Positions 1 to 7,800 of a stretch of DNA of 64,000 nucleotides are shown piece by piece (within the stretch, counting starts at the first letter, position 1; each line of letters opens with the position of its first letter). The notes beneath the pieces were generated by a model, which had not been told where the DNA came from, searched no databases, and saw only the letters and a program-made list of their open reading frames with translations. A program made the translations under genes and the position numbers. The stretch comes from Candidatus Vicinibacter affinis. GTDB taxonomy: Bacteria; Bacteroidota; Bacteroidia; Chitinophagales; Saprospiraceae. The DNA lies in assembly GCA_016714365.1 (NCBI GenBank), contig JADJNH010000008.1, forward strand, positions 1 to 64,000, in the 5' to 3' direction.

Positions 1-704
1 AATTAGCAAAACACAAAAAAAGATTTCCATCCACAAAGCTTAAGTTTTGTACCGAAGAATTAAAGATTAAACCAACGAGTTGATTTTATGCATTTGAATC
101 AAACCTCAAGATGTTGTTATTCAGATTGCGTACAAGATACGTAGGAGAGCAAAGAGATCAATTTCTTAAAAAGTCAGATGATTTTTAAGCATTATTTTGA
201 GCTTATGAGGGATATGATAAAAAAAGGAAGCCAAAATTCTGACACTTATAGAAAAAAAGATATAATAAATTGGATAAATGAATATTCATGTTCCGTTGAA
301 AGGCCAATTATTAGTTGACCACTACAGCAAGTATTGGACTATATTATTGATAATGGGTTTATGCCAAATAAATGAGTATAAATATGGATTCCAAGGGTAA
401 GTTGTTTTTTGCATTATGTAAACTGAAAGATGAAATTGCAAAAGTAGTTGAGTATAATCCAAGCAAAATAGATTATTTAAAAAATCTTGAATAGAGATGG
501 GTGGCAATTTTTTCCCACCAAATTACATACCCTATAAGGTTTTGTTCAAAAAAAGTAAATAAGATTGATAAAGAAACAGGAAAGAATGTTGCCGTTGGGA
601 TTCCATCAATAATGGACGTTGTAAATCATGGGAAGCAAAAAGAACTAGGGGTCTGTTTATTTTCTGGTAGTTTTTGCTAAAATGAAATGTTACCGTGTGA
701 ATAA
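1..704 (+). pseudogene. PAPS-reductase-like protein, copy 1, indel-broken
   Basis: Same gene as 54115-55029 but beginning inside it and broken by many insertions, deletions and substitutions, so no long frame survives. Phrases such as the Cys-Thr-Glu-Glu-Leu segment can still be read in pieces. Because the second copy is intact over this stretch, the damage is best explained as low-quality contig-end sequence and not as a decayed gene. Confidence 0.85.
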
Positions 705-726
705 TATTAATAAATTTAAAACAAAA

Positions 727-922
727 ATGATTAACACAGAAAAGCATTGCTATAAGAAGGTGAAAGGAAATAAATGATAAAAACTCTGAAACAAAAGAAC
801 ACTCTTAGGTGATGTTCTTCTTGTGGAAAGTATGAGAAACACTTAGAGAATGTGGGTGGGAAAATAAAGACATTGTTTCACTTTCAAAAAATTATTATAA
901 CAATGCAATGGATATCAGTTAA
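727..922 (+). pseudogene. Small unknown protein, copy 1, indel-broken
   Basis: Counterpart of the 65-residue ORF at 55054-55251. It starts at an equivalent ATG but loses frame through single-base differences. Its last bases overlap the start of the DUF551 gene, as in the other copy. Confidence 0.75.
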
Positions 923-1097
923 AGACAGGCTCCCGGAAGTTGGGCAATATATTTTGATTTGTAACTCAAATGCAGATGAAGACAATATAGTATGTGAGGC
1001 TGTTTATCTTGACAATTTTTTTTATATTAGTCAGATAAATGAAAGAGCAGAGCTTGTCACACATTGGATGAAATTACCTGAACCGCCAAAAGATTAA
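903..1097 (+). CDS. DUF551 domain protein (copy 1)
   Basis: A 64-residue protein spanning one small domain. It begins MQWISVKDRLPE and ends with V-T-H-W followed by L-P-E-P-P, the two signature blocks of DUF551, a family of unknown function common in phages and prophages. The start is the ATG directly before Q-W-I-S, not the earlier in-frame ATG at 852, because family members begin there. It overlaps the tail of the preceding small gene. Copy 2 reads W-G-P-L where this copy reads W-M-K-L; the copy 2 form is closer to the family. Confidence 0.8.
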   Translation: MQWISVKDRLPEVGQYILICNSNADEDNIVCEAVYLDNFFYISQINERAELVTHWMKLPEPPKD

Positions 1098-1101
1098 AAT
1101 A

Positions 1102-1298
1102 ATGGACGAAAGAGATCAGAATGTAAGAGGTAATGAAACATTAAGTTTTAATTACGAAACCGGAATATATGAGGCAACTTGTAGGTTAAGAATAAATACC
1201 CATAGGGCCGGACCTGGAAGGTTGCAGCAAATGTACACTAACTTATCAACCGGAAAACCTATTGGAAGGATGTCGAAATAGACAATTTTCAAGATTAA
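1102..1298 (+). pseudogene. Small unknown protein, copy 1, frameshifted
   Basis: Counterpart of the intact 65-residue ORF at 55431-55628. The reading frame is lost near its end because one A is missing from a short A run (the Gly-Lys-Thr-Tyr-Trp segment). The first residues differ (MDERDQN against MDKIDQN). Confidence 0.75.
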
Positions 1299-1406
1299 AG
1301 TAAAGCCACAACTTGACCAAAACGTAAAAAAGTAAAGGTATAGATTAAAAAATGTCCAGTTTATTTCACATAAAACAAGACAAAAAAATGGCTACTAACT
1401 TTTGCG

Positions 1407-1477
1407 GTATATACGAGGTACGCCTTAACGAAATTTTAAATTATAAACAAATGCTTGTAGGCGTATCTTGTATATAC
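1407..1477 (+). repeat. Long imperfect inverted repeat (copy 1 of IR-1)
   Basis: GTATATACGAGGTACGCC at 1407-1424 faces GGCGTATCTTGTATATAC at 1460-1477; 16 of 18 positions are complementary and the rest are wobble-type mismatches. It sits in the gap between two small genes and is repeated at 55737-55807. Confidence 0.75.
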
Positions 1478-1507
1478 TCTATTATAAGCTGATTAAATTT
1501 TTGAGCG

Positions 1508-1889
1508 ATGGAATGGATAACAACCAAACAAATACAAAGTTCTGATGGTAAAACGGAAAGTATACGATGTGAACTATGGCTAAACTTTTGAGCCAACACA
1601 ATGGAATAAAAAAAAAGTCGCCTGTTTTGGAAATATATTTCTATGATAAAAAGTAGAAGGTGGTTGGTGGATTGACAATGCAAAAACAAAATGGTATGTG
1701 CATCCACCGCAAAAGCAATGTGAAATAAAATTCACTTATTTTCAAAGACAACCAATTGAAAAGTTTTATTCAAGTGAAAAGAAAATACCATATAATGATT
1801 TCACATTGGATTTTTGCAAGAAGAAAGCAATAGAAATATTTACAAGTAAACTAAATGACATCGTTTTGCAGTGCGGTGGAAAAATTTAA
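1508..1889 (+). pseudogene. Unknown small protein, copy 1, indel-broken
   Basis: Counterpart of 55838-56222. The first half is frameshifted here, but the C-terminal half (from 1698) is open and ends ...QCGGKI. That ending looks like the correct one, because copy 2 diverges around the Asn-Asp-Phe codons (TTCAAGATTGG there, TTCACATTGG here) and stops early. Joining the N-terminus of copy 2 to the C-terminus of copy 1 gives a protein of roughly 127 residues. No family recognised. Confidence 0.65.
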
Positions 1890-1894
1890 TTTGC

Positions 1895-2163
1895 TTATAA
1901 CGTTTGCAGCTAACCGAAGGCAGGATTTACCACAAACCGAACCACGAACTGCCCTTAGCCCCTTTTCTTGAGTAACCTTGTACAAGAAAGTGGTTTATAA
2001 TCCAACCTCTCCTGATTACCTAACCCAGGGTCAACACTTTTGCACAGTCACTATCGGTCTTTGTTGCTTATAACGGTCGGGTATATGCTAGGTTGGGGAT
2101 TTCGGAGACGAAATTTTCAATCGAAGCACAATGACCCCAATCTTGCATATACTTGTTATAGCC
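1895..2163 (+). other. Deletion-eroded cassette region (copy 1)
   Basis: This stretch aligns in order with 56226-56830 of copy 2 but is roughly 310 bases shorter. Scattered short matches to the copy 2 gene and both flanking inverted repeats remain, so the loss is many small deletions and not one clean excision. The second inverted repeat is complete at 2069-2163. No usable ORF is left in this copy. Confidence 0.7.
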
Positions 2164-2202
2164 AAGTGCTTTTATTAATTAAACAATTAAAATAAATAAT
2201 AT

Positions 2203-2412
2203 ATGAACTCAACAGACAAAGCAAGTCAAATGATAATTGACTTACAGGATAAAAACGTAAAACTAAGAATTGGTCTTGGAAAACTATTGCAGATTTGCAA
2301 GAATACAAAAATGAATGAAGAATCAGAAAGTTGGAATCATTTTATGGGACTTGCTCAACAAATGATGGATGAAACAGACCCAAATGGTAAATGGAACGGT
2401 ATTCGTCTTTAG
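2203..2412 (+). CDS. Small unknown protein (copy 1)
   Basis: A 69-residue ORF, identical in the second copy at 56870-57079. It is charged and helical-looking, with the middle rich in Lys/Leu followed by M-N-E-E-S-E-S-W-N-H-F and M-M-D-E-T-D. No family recognised. It lies between an attC-like inverted repeat (ending 2163) and the methyltransferase gene, and is preceded by the A-rich leader typical of this genome. That both copies are intact supports it as a real gene. Confidence 0.65.
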   Translation: MNSTDKASQMIIDLQDKNVKLRIGLGKLLQICKNTKMNEESESWNHFMGLAQQMMDETDPNGKWNGIRL

Positions 2413-2483
2413 CATTGGCTATAACTGCTACGGCTATGAGCAGTAGCGGATTTGAAACACAAAACTTTAAATAACAGATAATT

Positions 2484-3290
2484 ATGATAGTAGAACAAAT
2501 GTTGAATAACGCACCGAAACCGCTATTGCACATAGCCGATGTTAGTGGCAGTGCTTTGTTCAATGCGGACTGTATGGATATTTACCTCTTATTCCTGATA
2601 AATCGGTTCAACTTATTTTGGCAGATTTGCCTTATGGAACGACTGGATGCAAGTGGGACAGTATAATACCATTTGAGCCACTTTGGGAGCAATACGAAAG
2701 GATTATTAAAGACGATGGGGCAATAGTATTGTTTGGCTCACAACCATTTACAAGTGCATTAATAATGAGCAACCCAAAACTTTTTAAATATGAGTGGGTG
2801 TGGGAGAAAAGCAAAACTTCAAACTACGTTCATTGCAAATACCAACCATTAAAAGCACACGAAAATATTTTGGTATTTTTCTAAATATCCATCTGCTCAA
2901 AACTCCGCTAAAAAAAATATGATTTACAACCCACAATTTACAATGGCAGAACCATACAATAAAGGAAAGGTTAGTAATTCAAATGGTGTTTTGACAGGTG
3001 GAAGAAAAGAAAGGGTTGAAGTAAAAAGTTTGGATGGTAAGCGATACCCACGAAGCGTTCAGTATTTTAGAACTGCTGAATGTGAAAATCAAGTTCATCC
3101 TACTCAAAAGCCACTTGCTTTATTAAAGTTTTTGGTTGCTACTTACTCAAATGAAGGAGAAATAGTGTTAGATAATGTAATGGGTAGCGGAACTTGTCCA
3201 CTTGCAGCTAAAGAGTTGAACCGTTCTTTTATTGGAATTGAAAAAGAGGTAAAATATTATGATTTGGCAGTTGCTCGTGTGTTCGGGTAG
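2484..3290 (+). pseudogene. DNA adenine/cytosine methyltransferase, copy 1, frameshifted
   Basis: Counterpart of 57151-57953. This copy lacks a T near 2581 (before L-P-L-I-P) and carries an extra T near 2880, splitting the gene into three frames. Read together, the two copies give a continuous protein of about 267 residues. This copy has one extra Thr codon (V-A-T-Y-S-N-E-G) compared with copy 2 (V-A-Y-S-N-E-G). Confidence 0.85.
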
Positions 3291-3393
3291 CATTGCCACT
3301 AACTACTTATATGCACACCTTTAGTAAACATATACAACGTATTTTGTCGGATATGAACATATTAAAAAATTAAATCACAATTAAATAAATAAA

Positions 3394-3603
3394 ATGAGTA
3401 CAATAACTTTAGAATGCAATGTTACCGAGTTTGACATAATTCCTAAAAAAGAAAACGATGAAAATGTTTTTGCAATAAACAATAACTGTTTGATTATAAA
3501 TCTTATGGATTCAAGAAAAGATAAAATTTTAACACAAACTGAAATCTCAAAAGAAGATGCTGTCGAACTTGCAAAATTAATTTTTCTAAAATACAATAAT
3601 TAA
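3394..3603 (+). CDS. Small unknown protein (copy 1)
   Basis: A 69-residue ORF starting MSTITLECNVTEF and ending KLIFLKYNN. It is intact in both copies (58056-58265), with one Lys/Arg difference. Acidic and basic residues alternate, and no signal peptide or membrane segment is present. It follows the methyltransferase after a ~100-base gap and is spaced one base from the next ORF, so the two are probably co-translated. Function unknown. Confidence 0.65.
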   Translation: MSTITLECNVTEFDIIPKKENDENVFAINNNCLIINLMDSRKDKILTQTEISKEDAVELAKLIFLKYNN

Positions 3604-3604
3604 A

Positions 3605-3826
3605 ATGAGTATATTTAAAAAATCATTAATGGAGTTAAATGTTCTAAGAACAGAAGAGGGGTATATTGATTTGCCAAAAGAAATAATTTATAGATCAGGG
3701 GATCATATAATTATAAACGATAAAGAGTATGTAATTGAAATAGTGAAATACCATGTATATAATGGTAAAATATTTCAAATAACTTATATTCCTTTAAAAG
3801 ATAATGCAACAACAAAAATAAATTAA
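3605..3826 (+). CDS. Small unknown beta-rich protein (copy 1)
   Basis: A 73-residue ORF starting MSIFKKSLMEL. Its centre has alternating hydrophobic/charged stretches (I-I-I-N-D-K-E-Y-V-I-E-I-V) suggesting a small beta-barrel or SH3-like fold; that is an inference from pattern only. It is conserved in copy 2 with a few real amino-acid substitutions (E-E-G to E-D-G, K-E-I to K-D-I) and a premature end there through loss of one A. Confidence 0.6.
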   Translation: MSIFKKSLMELNVLRTEEGYIDLPKEIIYRSGDHIIINDKEYVIEIVKYHVYNGKIFQITYIPLKDNATTKIN

Positions 3827-3831
3827 AACAA

Positions 3832-4089
3832 GTGAAAAGCGGTAATCGAAAAAAGCAAATAAATAGACTTAATAAATTCGTTGAAAAATACAACGAAAAG
3901 CTGTATGATGCATTTTGTGATAATCATAAAACAGGTAATTATATGGATTGGAAATCAATTAAAATACAAAAGATAATAGATTTTGCCACTAAGAAGTTAA
4001 AGCATAAAAATAATAACGGATATCAAACATACTGGACAATATTTTGCAGATGGATAAAATTTAATAAATTATCTTATTCGCCAAATTAA
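3832..4089 (+). CDS. Small basic unknown protein (copy 1)
   Basis: An 85-residue ORF starting at GTG, very rich in Lys and Asn (predicted strongly basic), with Y-M-D-W-K-S-I-K and a C-terminal Trp-containing helix (Y-W-T-I-F-C-R-W-I-K). It follows the previous ORF by five bases. Copy 2 carries one extra A near the start and is frameshifted. No ATG start is visible, so GTG is the best candidate. Function unknown. Confidence 0.5.
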   Translation: MKSGNRKKQINRLNKFVEKYNEKLYDAFCDNHKTGNYMDWKSIKIQKIIDFATKKLKHKNNNGYQTYWTIFCRWIKFNKLSYSPN

Positions 4090-4104
4090 ACAACCCACAT
4101 CACA

Positions 4105-4127
4105 CCTGTCAGTTTAGACCTGACAGG
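4105..4127 (+). promoter_or_regulatory. Leader hairpin ahead of the 4141 gene
   Basis: Perfect 8-bp stem CCTGTCAG / CTGACAGG with a 7-base loop, 13 bases before the ATG at 4141. It is conserved in copy 2 (58767-58789). No U-tract follows, so it is more likely an mRNA 5' structure or processing/stability element than a terminator. It resembles in placement the hairpins before several other genes in this genome. Confidence 0.6.
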
Positions 4128-4140
4128 AAAACTATAAGAC

Positions 4141-4401
4141 ATGAGAATATCCGGCTTCTACGCTAACCTCCAGGGAGAGATCATTGAGATAGTGGACCAA
4201 CCACTCACAAAGTATAACAAACACGTTTGGCCCACAAGAGAACTTGCTGAGGGCGCAATGGCACTGGCTGAGTGGCTAAGATATTACCAATTGGAATTCC
4301 CAGGAAAAACAACTGAGGAAATTCTCAAATCCGAAAAGTGGCCAGAATTTTCAAAGAAGCATTTGGACCTATTCATTAAATCTCTACCGTTATTTATCTA
4401 A
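4141..4401 (+). CDS. Small unknown protein (copy 1)
   Basis: An 86-residue ORF starting MRISGFYANLQGEIIEIVD, with V-W-P-T-R-E-L-A-E-G-A-M-A-L-A-E-W in the middle. Copy 2 (58803-59065) differs by many third-position substitutions (AAC/AAT, GGA/GGC, ATC/ATA, AAA/AAG, TAT/TAC) and one Leu-Ala to Gln-Ala change, showing selection to keep the protein. That is good evidence this is a real coding gene in two strain variants. Function unknown. Confidence 0.65.
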   Translation: MRISGFYANLQGEIIEIVDQPLTKYNKHVWPTRELAEGAMALAEWLRYYQLEFPGKTTEEILKSEKWPEFSKKHLDLFIKSLPLFI

Positions 4402-4402
4402 A

Positions 4403-4451
4403 AATATTTTTGCACAACCCATTGATATTAAATAAATTCTTAATATTTTTG
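4403..4451 (+). promoter_or_regulatory. Tandem Bacteroidota-type promoters for the sugar cluster
   Basis: Two TATTTTTG boxes (4403-4410 and 4444-4451) match the TAnnTTTG -7 element of Bacteroidota. The second has a TTG at 4420-4422 with 21 bases between, the usual -33/-7 spacing. The element is conserved in copy 2. It lies 91 bases before the first glycosyltransferase gene and is the most likely promoter for the 4542-8917 cluster. Confidence 0.6.
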
Positions 4452-4541
4452 CAGACACTCTTGACTATGAAAGCACTTAAAGAAACACTTTTGGTATGGC
4501 TGATTTTTTAGCATTATATACCTAATTGTTGTTTTGATTGT

Positions 4542-5503
4542 ATGAAAATAGCTTTGACAATTCCGGGATTCTCGGCACATGGTGGAATAAATGTTATTTT
4601 GGAATGGGCAAACAGACTGTCGGAGTTCCATGAAGTAACATTGATAACTTCTAAGTTGGGTAAACATCAATGGTATCCACTAGATAAGGCTGTTAAGGTC
4701 ACAACTGACATTTATTTAAAAAAATATGATTGCCTGATAATTTGCAGCCCACATCATTCATTTTTACTGGAAAGCAAACATCTTCCTGAGAAGTGTTTTG
4801 TCTTTATGCAGATGTTGGAGGACAAATTTAAGCCTCAAGACATTGCTTGGCAAAGAGCGTGTAAAGCATTTTACAATGCTAAGTACCCGATGTTTTATAT
4901 ATCGGAATGGAATTATGAAGAAATCAAAAGATCAAACGACCAGGATGTTTATTTAGGAAATGGAGTGAACTTTGATTTATTCCCTTTGGAGACTCCCGAA
5001 AAAGAAAATGTGATACTTGTTGAAGGGTGAGAGCCAAGCAATCCTACAAAAGACGTGGATTACGTGGGGCAAGAGTGGCAAAGGAACTCAAAAAATTGTA
5101 TGGCTGTAAAGTTCTTGTTTATTCTCAATTGCCTTGCAAAGAGTACATGGAAGTCCCTGACGAATATCATGTTAAACCAAATTTGGAAACATTGAACAGT
5201 CTTTATCGGAGGGCCAAGATTTTCATCAAGGCTACAAAATGTGACGCAAGAAGCACCGCACCACTTGAGGCAGCAACAAAGCAATGTGTTGTAGTTCGTG
5301 GAATTGACAGAGGGGATGATGATTTAGACGTAAGCAATTGTTACAAAACAGATTACAATTTTCAGCACGTTTTAAATTCGGCTAAGTTCGCTTGTGAAAA
5401 TTACTTGCATGGAATTTTGAAGGCTCAGGAATTGCAAAGAAATATAGTACAATTCGACTGGCCCTATTACATGGGAATTGTAAATGAAGAAATAAGCAAA
5501 TAA
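4542..5503 (+). CDS. GT4-like glycosyltransferase (frame broken at 5027 in this copy)
   Basis: This is a cytoplasmic GT-B-type glycosyltransferase of about 320 residues, expected to move a nucleotide-activated sugar to an unknown acceptor. The N-terminus (G-F-S-A-H-G-G-I-N-V-I-L-E-W-A-N) matches the glycine-rich start of GT4 enzymes. The C-terminal S-T-A-P-L-E-A-A-T segment holds the conserved Glu region of the donor site. This copy shows a TGA at 5028 and one G too few at 5067-5070; copy 2 reads TGG and GGGGG there and is open across the site, so the break is a sequence error. First gene of the sugar cluster. Confidence 0.8.
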
Positions 5504-5520
5504 TTTAAAATCAATAAAAA

Positions 5521-5855
5521 ATGGAACAGAAAATTAATGAAATCGAATTGAACGGCATTAAATATGTGCCAAAAGACAGCATTTTAAAACCTGAATTTAC
5601 AGGCGACATTAAAATAGTTGTATTACAGCGTGGATGGGTTTATATTGGTAGGTTTGAAAGAACCGGTAATGATTGTAAACTTCATAATTCATACTGCATC
5701 AGAACATGGGGAACTACAAAGGATTGCAAGAACTTGTTAACGGAGCGACCTCAGCGACTAAATTAGACAAGTGCGAAGGCGTTGTAGAATTTGATTGGCT
5801 TACAGTAGTTCATACAATTACCGTAAATAAAGAATCATGGAAGCAAATCGGATAA
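5521..5855 (+). pseudogene. Unknown 111-residue protein, copy 1, frameshifted
   Basis: Counterpart of the intact ORF at 60183-60518. One C is missing here (ACTACAAAGG against ACTACCAAAGG), breaking the frame around residue 66. The true stop at 5853-5855 lies inside the start of the Gly-repeat gene, so the two genes overlap by 19 bases. Confidence 0.75.
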
Positions 5856-6046
5856 ATATTAATTTCGAAGATTCACAAAATACATACGGGGACGGGGACG
5901 GTTACGGTTACGGTTACGGGGACGGTTACGGTTACGGGGACGGGAACGGGAACGGTTACGGTTACGGTTACGGTTACGGGGACGGTTACGGGGACGGGGA
6001 CGGGGACGGTTACGGGGACGGTTACGGGGACGGGGACGGGTATTAA
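5837..6046 (+). CDS. Gly-(Tyr/Asp/Asn) dipeptide-repeat protein
   Basis: A 69-residue protein with a short ordinary start (MEANRININFEDSQNT) and then about 26 consecutive dipeptides in which every second residue is Gly and the partner is Tyr, Asp or Asn. It is encoded by a near-perfect hexanucleotide-type repeat of GGTTAC and GGGGAC units. It has no signal peptide. The composition suggests a flexible, Tyr-rich, metal- or glycan-interacting chain; that is inference. Copy 2 loses frame inside the repeat. The ORF overlaps the preceding gene by 19 bases and precedes a methyltransferase by 12 bases. Confidence 0.65.
   Translation: MEANRININFEDSQNTYGDGDGYGYGYGDGYGYGDGNGNGYGYGYGYGDGYGDGDGDGYGDGYGDGDGY
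5888..6043 (+). repeat. GG(TT/GG)AC hexanucleotide-like tandem repeat
   Basis: About 26 tandem 6-base units, almost all GGTTAC or GGGGAC with a few GGGAAC, encode Gly-Tyr, Gly-Asp and Gly-Asn. The tract is strikingly GC-richer than its surroundings and is prone to unit gain or loss. The second copy (60551-60706) shows a broken unit near 60683. Confidence 0.85.
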
Positions 6047-6058
6047 AAGAAAATATAA

Positions 6059-6523
6059 ATGAAAACTTTAATTTTAGGTTGTGGTTCCCATGTGAACACC
6101 AAAGAAAAGGACCACATATACTGTGATTTAAGACCTTATCAGAACGTGGATGTTGTTCATGACCTTGATGTTTACCCTTGGCCATTTGAAGATAATTCAA
6201 TTTTGAATATTTCAGCAGTCCACCTGGTAGAGCATTTAAAAAACGGATTATTGCCGTTCATGGATGAATGTTGGCGAATTCTCATGCCTGGGGGAGCATT
6301 GTATATTGAAACACCTTGTGCAGGGATGGACCCTGATTTGGAGTTTGCAGACCCCACTCATGTGAGATGTTACCGACCGCACACATTTACAAATTATTTT
6401 CTTAGGTCTGAAATTGGAAAGCTGAATTACACAACAAGAGCCTGGAATATACTTCATTTATCAGTTCCGGAATCAGGCCCAAATAAGAATTGCATCATTG
6501 TTCACTGTAACGCAATTAAATGA
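6059..6523 (+). CDS. SAM-dependent methyltransferase (type 11-like)
   Basis: A 154-residue class I methyltransferase. The N-terminal L-I-L-G-C-G-S-H (residues 4-11) is the glycine-rich SAM motif. V-V-H-D-L-D-V-Y-P-W-P-F-E-D and H-L-V-E-H-L are the later type-11 motifs, followed by W-R-I-L-M-P-G-G-A-L-Y-I-E-T. It is shorter than typical small-molecule methyltransferases, with a reduced C-terminal part. It probably methylates a sugar or sugar-linked substrate, judging from its neighbours. Copy 2 has a +1/-1 compensated frameshift giving a different stretch near residues 121-143; the copy 1 version reads more naturally. It overlaps the next gene by 4 bases (ATGA). Confidence 0.8.
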   Translation: MKTLILGCGSHVNTKEKDHIYCDLRPYQNVDVVHDLDVYPWPFEDNSILNISAVHLVEHLKNGLLPFMDECWRILMPGGALYIETPCAGMDPDLEFADPTHVRCYRPHTFTNYFLRSEIGKLNYTTRAWNILHLSVPESGPNKNCIIVHCNAIK

Positions 6524-7155
6524 TTGGAATAGTTGCCATAATATACCAGGAAGAATATTGGAAGGAAACTGAACTCCTTTTGGCTCAGACAAACGACCCA
6601 GTTTATTTGGTTGACCGGAAAGGAGTTGGTTCAATGAGTGAGGCGTACAACACCGGGTTCAAAGAGGCAATGAAGGATAAGGAGTATGAATGGATTTGGT
6701 TTGTCTCCAATGTGACTTTTAAAATTAAAGATTGGCAGAATATAAAAAACCTTGCCAATACTTTGACTGACTATGCAGCTATCAACCCGGTTTATAATTC
6801 TGACCATGCCCATTTAAGGCCCGGACATTCTGAATTTTCAGTTTACGATATTCCATTTGTGGAGTTTACGGCCCCATTGGTTCGTGCCAGTGTATTCAAA
6901 GAAAACCCACTTGATGAAATGTTGCCTTATTGGGGACAAGACTTAGACTGGTCTTACAGGGTGAAACAAAACGGATGGAAACTGGCAGCCTGTTCAGAAA
7001 TGGTTTTGGGTCATAGCTATATAAGGGAATCAGAACCCAACAAGATTACAGAGCAGAGGAAAAAATTAAGATTCCAAACTGATGCCGGAACCCATAAGAG
7101 ACTGATTGAGAAATATGGACAAGATTGGAGAAAGATTATTTGGCCAAAAAATTAA
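6520..7155 (+). CDS. GT2/GT-A-like glycosyltransferase
   Basis: A 211-residue protein starting MIGIVAIIYQEEYW. The pattern is of family-2-type glycosyltransferases: an N-terminal strand, G-S-M-S-E-A-Y-N-T-G-F (the N-x-G substrate loop), W-I-W-F-V-S-N-V-T at the usual metal-binding position (no clear DxD), and W-G-Q-D-L-D-W-S-Y-R-V-K-Q-N-G-W-K-L, the catalytic acidic region with downstream G-H-S-Y. It overlaps the preceding methyltransferase by 4 bases and is followed 3 bases later by a second methyltransferase, so it is part of one translational unit. The acceptor is unknown. Confidence 0.7.
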   Translation: MIGIVAIIYQEEYWKETELLLAQTNDPVYLVDRKGVGSMSEAYNTGFKEAMKDKEYEWIWFVSNVTFKIKDWQNIKNLANTLTDYAAINPVYNSDHAHLRPGHSEFSVYDIPFVEFTAPLVRASVFKENPLDEMLPYWGQDLDWSYRVKQNGWKLAACSEMVLGHSYIRESEPNKITEQRKKLRFQTDAGTHKRLIEKYGQDWRKIIWPKN

Positions 7156-7158
7156 AAT

Positions 7159-7800
7159 ATGCAACTTGACAAAACAGGAAGGGAACATGAGGTTAACTTT
7201 TGGAAAGGATTTGTAAAAACTCAAAGATTCTTAACCCAATGGGTCCCGGAAATTAAGACCGAGGAATTAGATATGGGAGTTTACAGATTTCTGAGAGATA
7301 TGGATAATCCAAAAGTCTTAGATGTCGGCTCCGGAGTGGTTTCAATTCTTAACGGAACGGTAAAAGACCTTGACGCAGCAGACCCACTGGCAGAAGATTA
7401 TAAGCAGATATTTGACTACGAGGCTCACAGACTTATTCCACCGCTACCATTTGCCGGGGAAGAAGTTGGACAAAACTTTTTTGAGCAATACGATGTGGTT
7501 CACATGAGTAATGCCATTGATCATTCAGTTGATCCTCATGCTGTTTTTAAGAATTTGATTGATGCGACAAAGAACGGAGGGTTCATTATAATCCAGGGTT
7601 TTGAGAATGAGGCAATCTTTGAAAATTACGAGGGATTTCATCAATGGAATATCACCCAGGATGGGGTTCATATTTACGCTGCAAGGAAGAATGAAAGACC
7701 AAGACAGTTAATTGATGAAAGGATTGAGCCATTTTCTATTCACAAAAATAAATTTGAACACAAATCTTGGTTTGTATGGATAGCACAAAAAGTAGTATAG
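7159..7800 (+). CDS. SAM-dependent methyltransferase
   Basis: A 213-residue protein with a Rossmann-type methyltransferase core: K-V-L-D-V-G-S-G (motif I), D-L-D-A-A-D-P (acidic motif II), Y-D-V-V-H-M-S-N-A-I-D-H (motif IV region) and G-G-F-I-I-I-Q-G-F. The N-terminal 50 residues are helical and absent from minimal enzymes. It may act on a sugar or the growing glycan in this cluster; the substrate cannot be read from sequence. Its C-terminus overlaps the next gene by 25 bases in another frame, a very tight packing. Copy 2 (61816-62453) is broken by indels. Confidence 0.75.
   Translation: MQLDKTGREHEVNFWKGFVKTQRFLTQWVPEIKTEELDMGVYRFLRDMDNPKVLDVGSGVVSILNGTVKDLDAADPLAEDYKQIFDYEAHRLIPPLPFAGEEVGQNFFEQYDVVHMSNAIDHSVDPHAVFKNLIDATKNGGFIIIQGFENEAIFENYEGFHQWNITQDGVHIYAARKNERPRQLIDERIEPFSIHKNKFEHKSWFVWIAQKVV

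Noticed and set aside
3291..3393. A possible further attC-like site after the methyltransferase
   Set aside because: Only scattered weak pairing around CATATAC was found, well below the two clear sites.
1..4100. Many pseudogenes as signs of real gene decay
   Set aside because: The second copy is largely intact at the same places, and differences are mainly homopolymer indels near the contig end.
5859..6200. A 113-residue Arg/Pro-rich reading frame on the minus strand across the Gly-repeat tract
   Set aside because: It is the antisense of a hexanucleotide repeat, which stays open in several frames; the plus-strand frame has a natural start and fits the operon.
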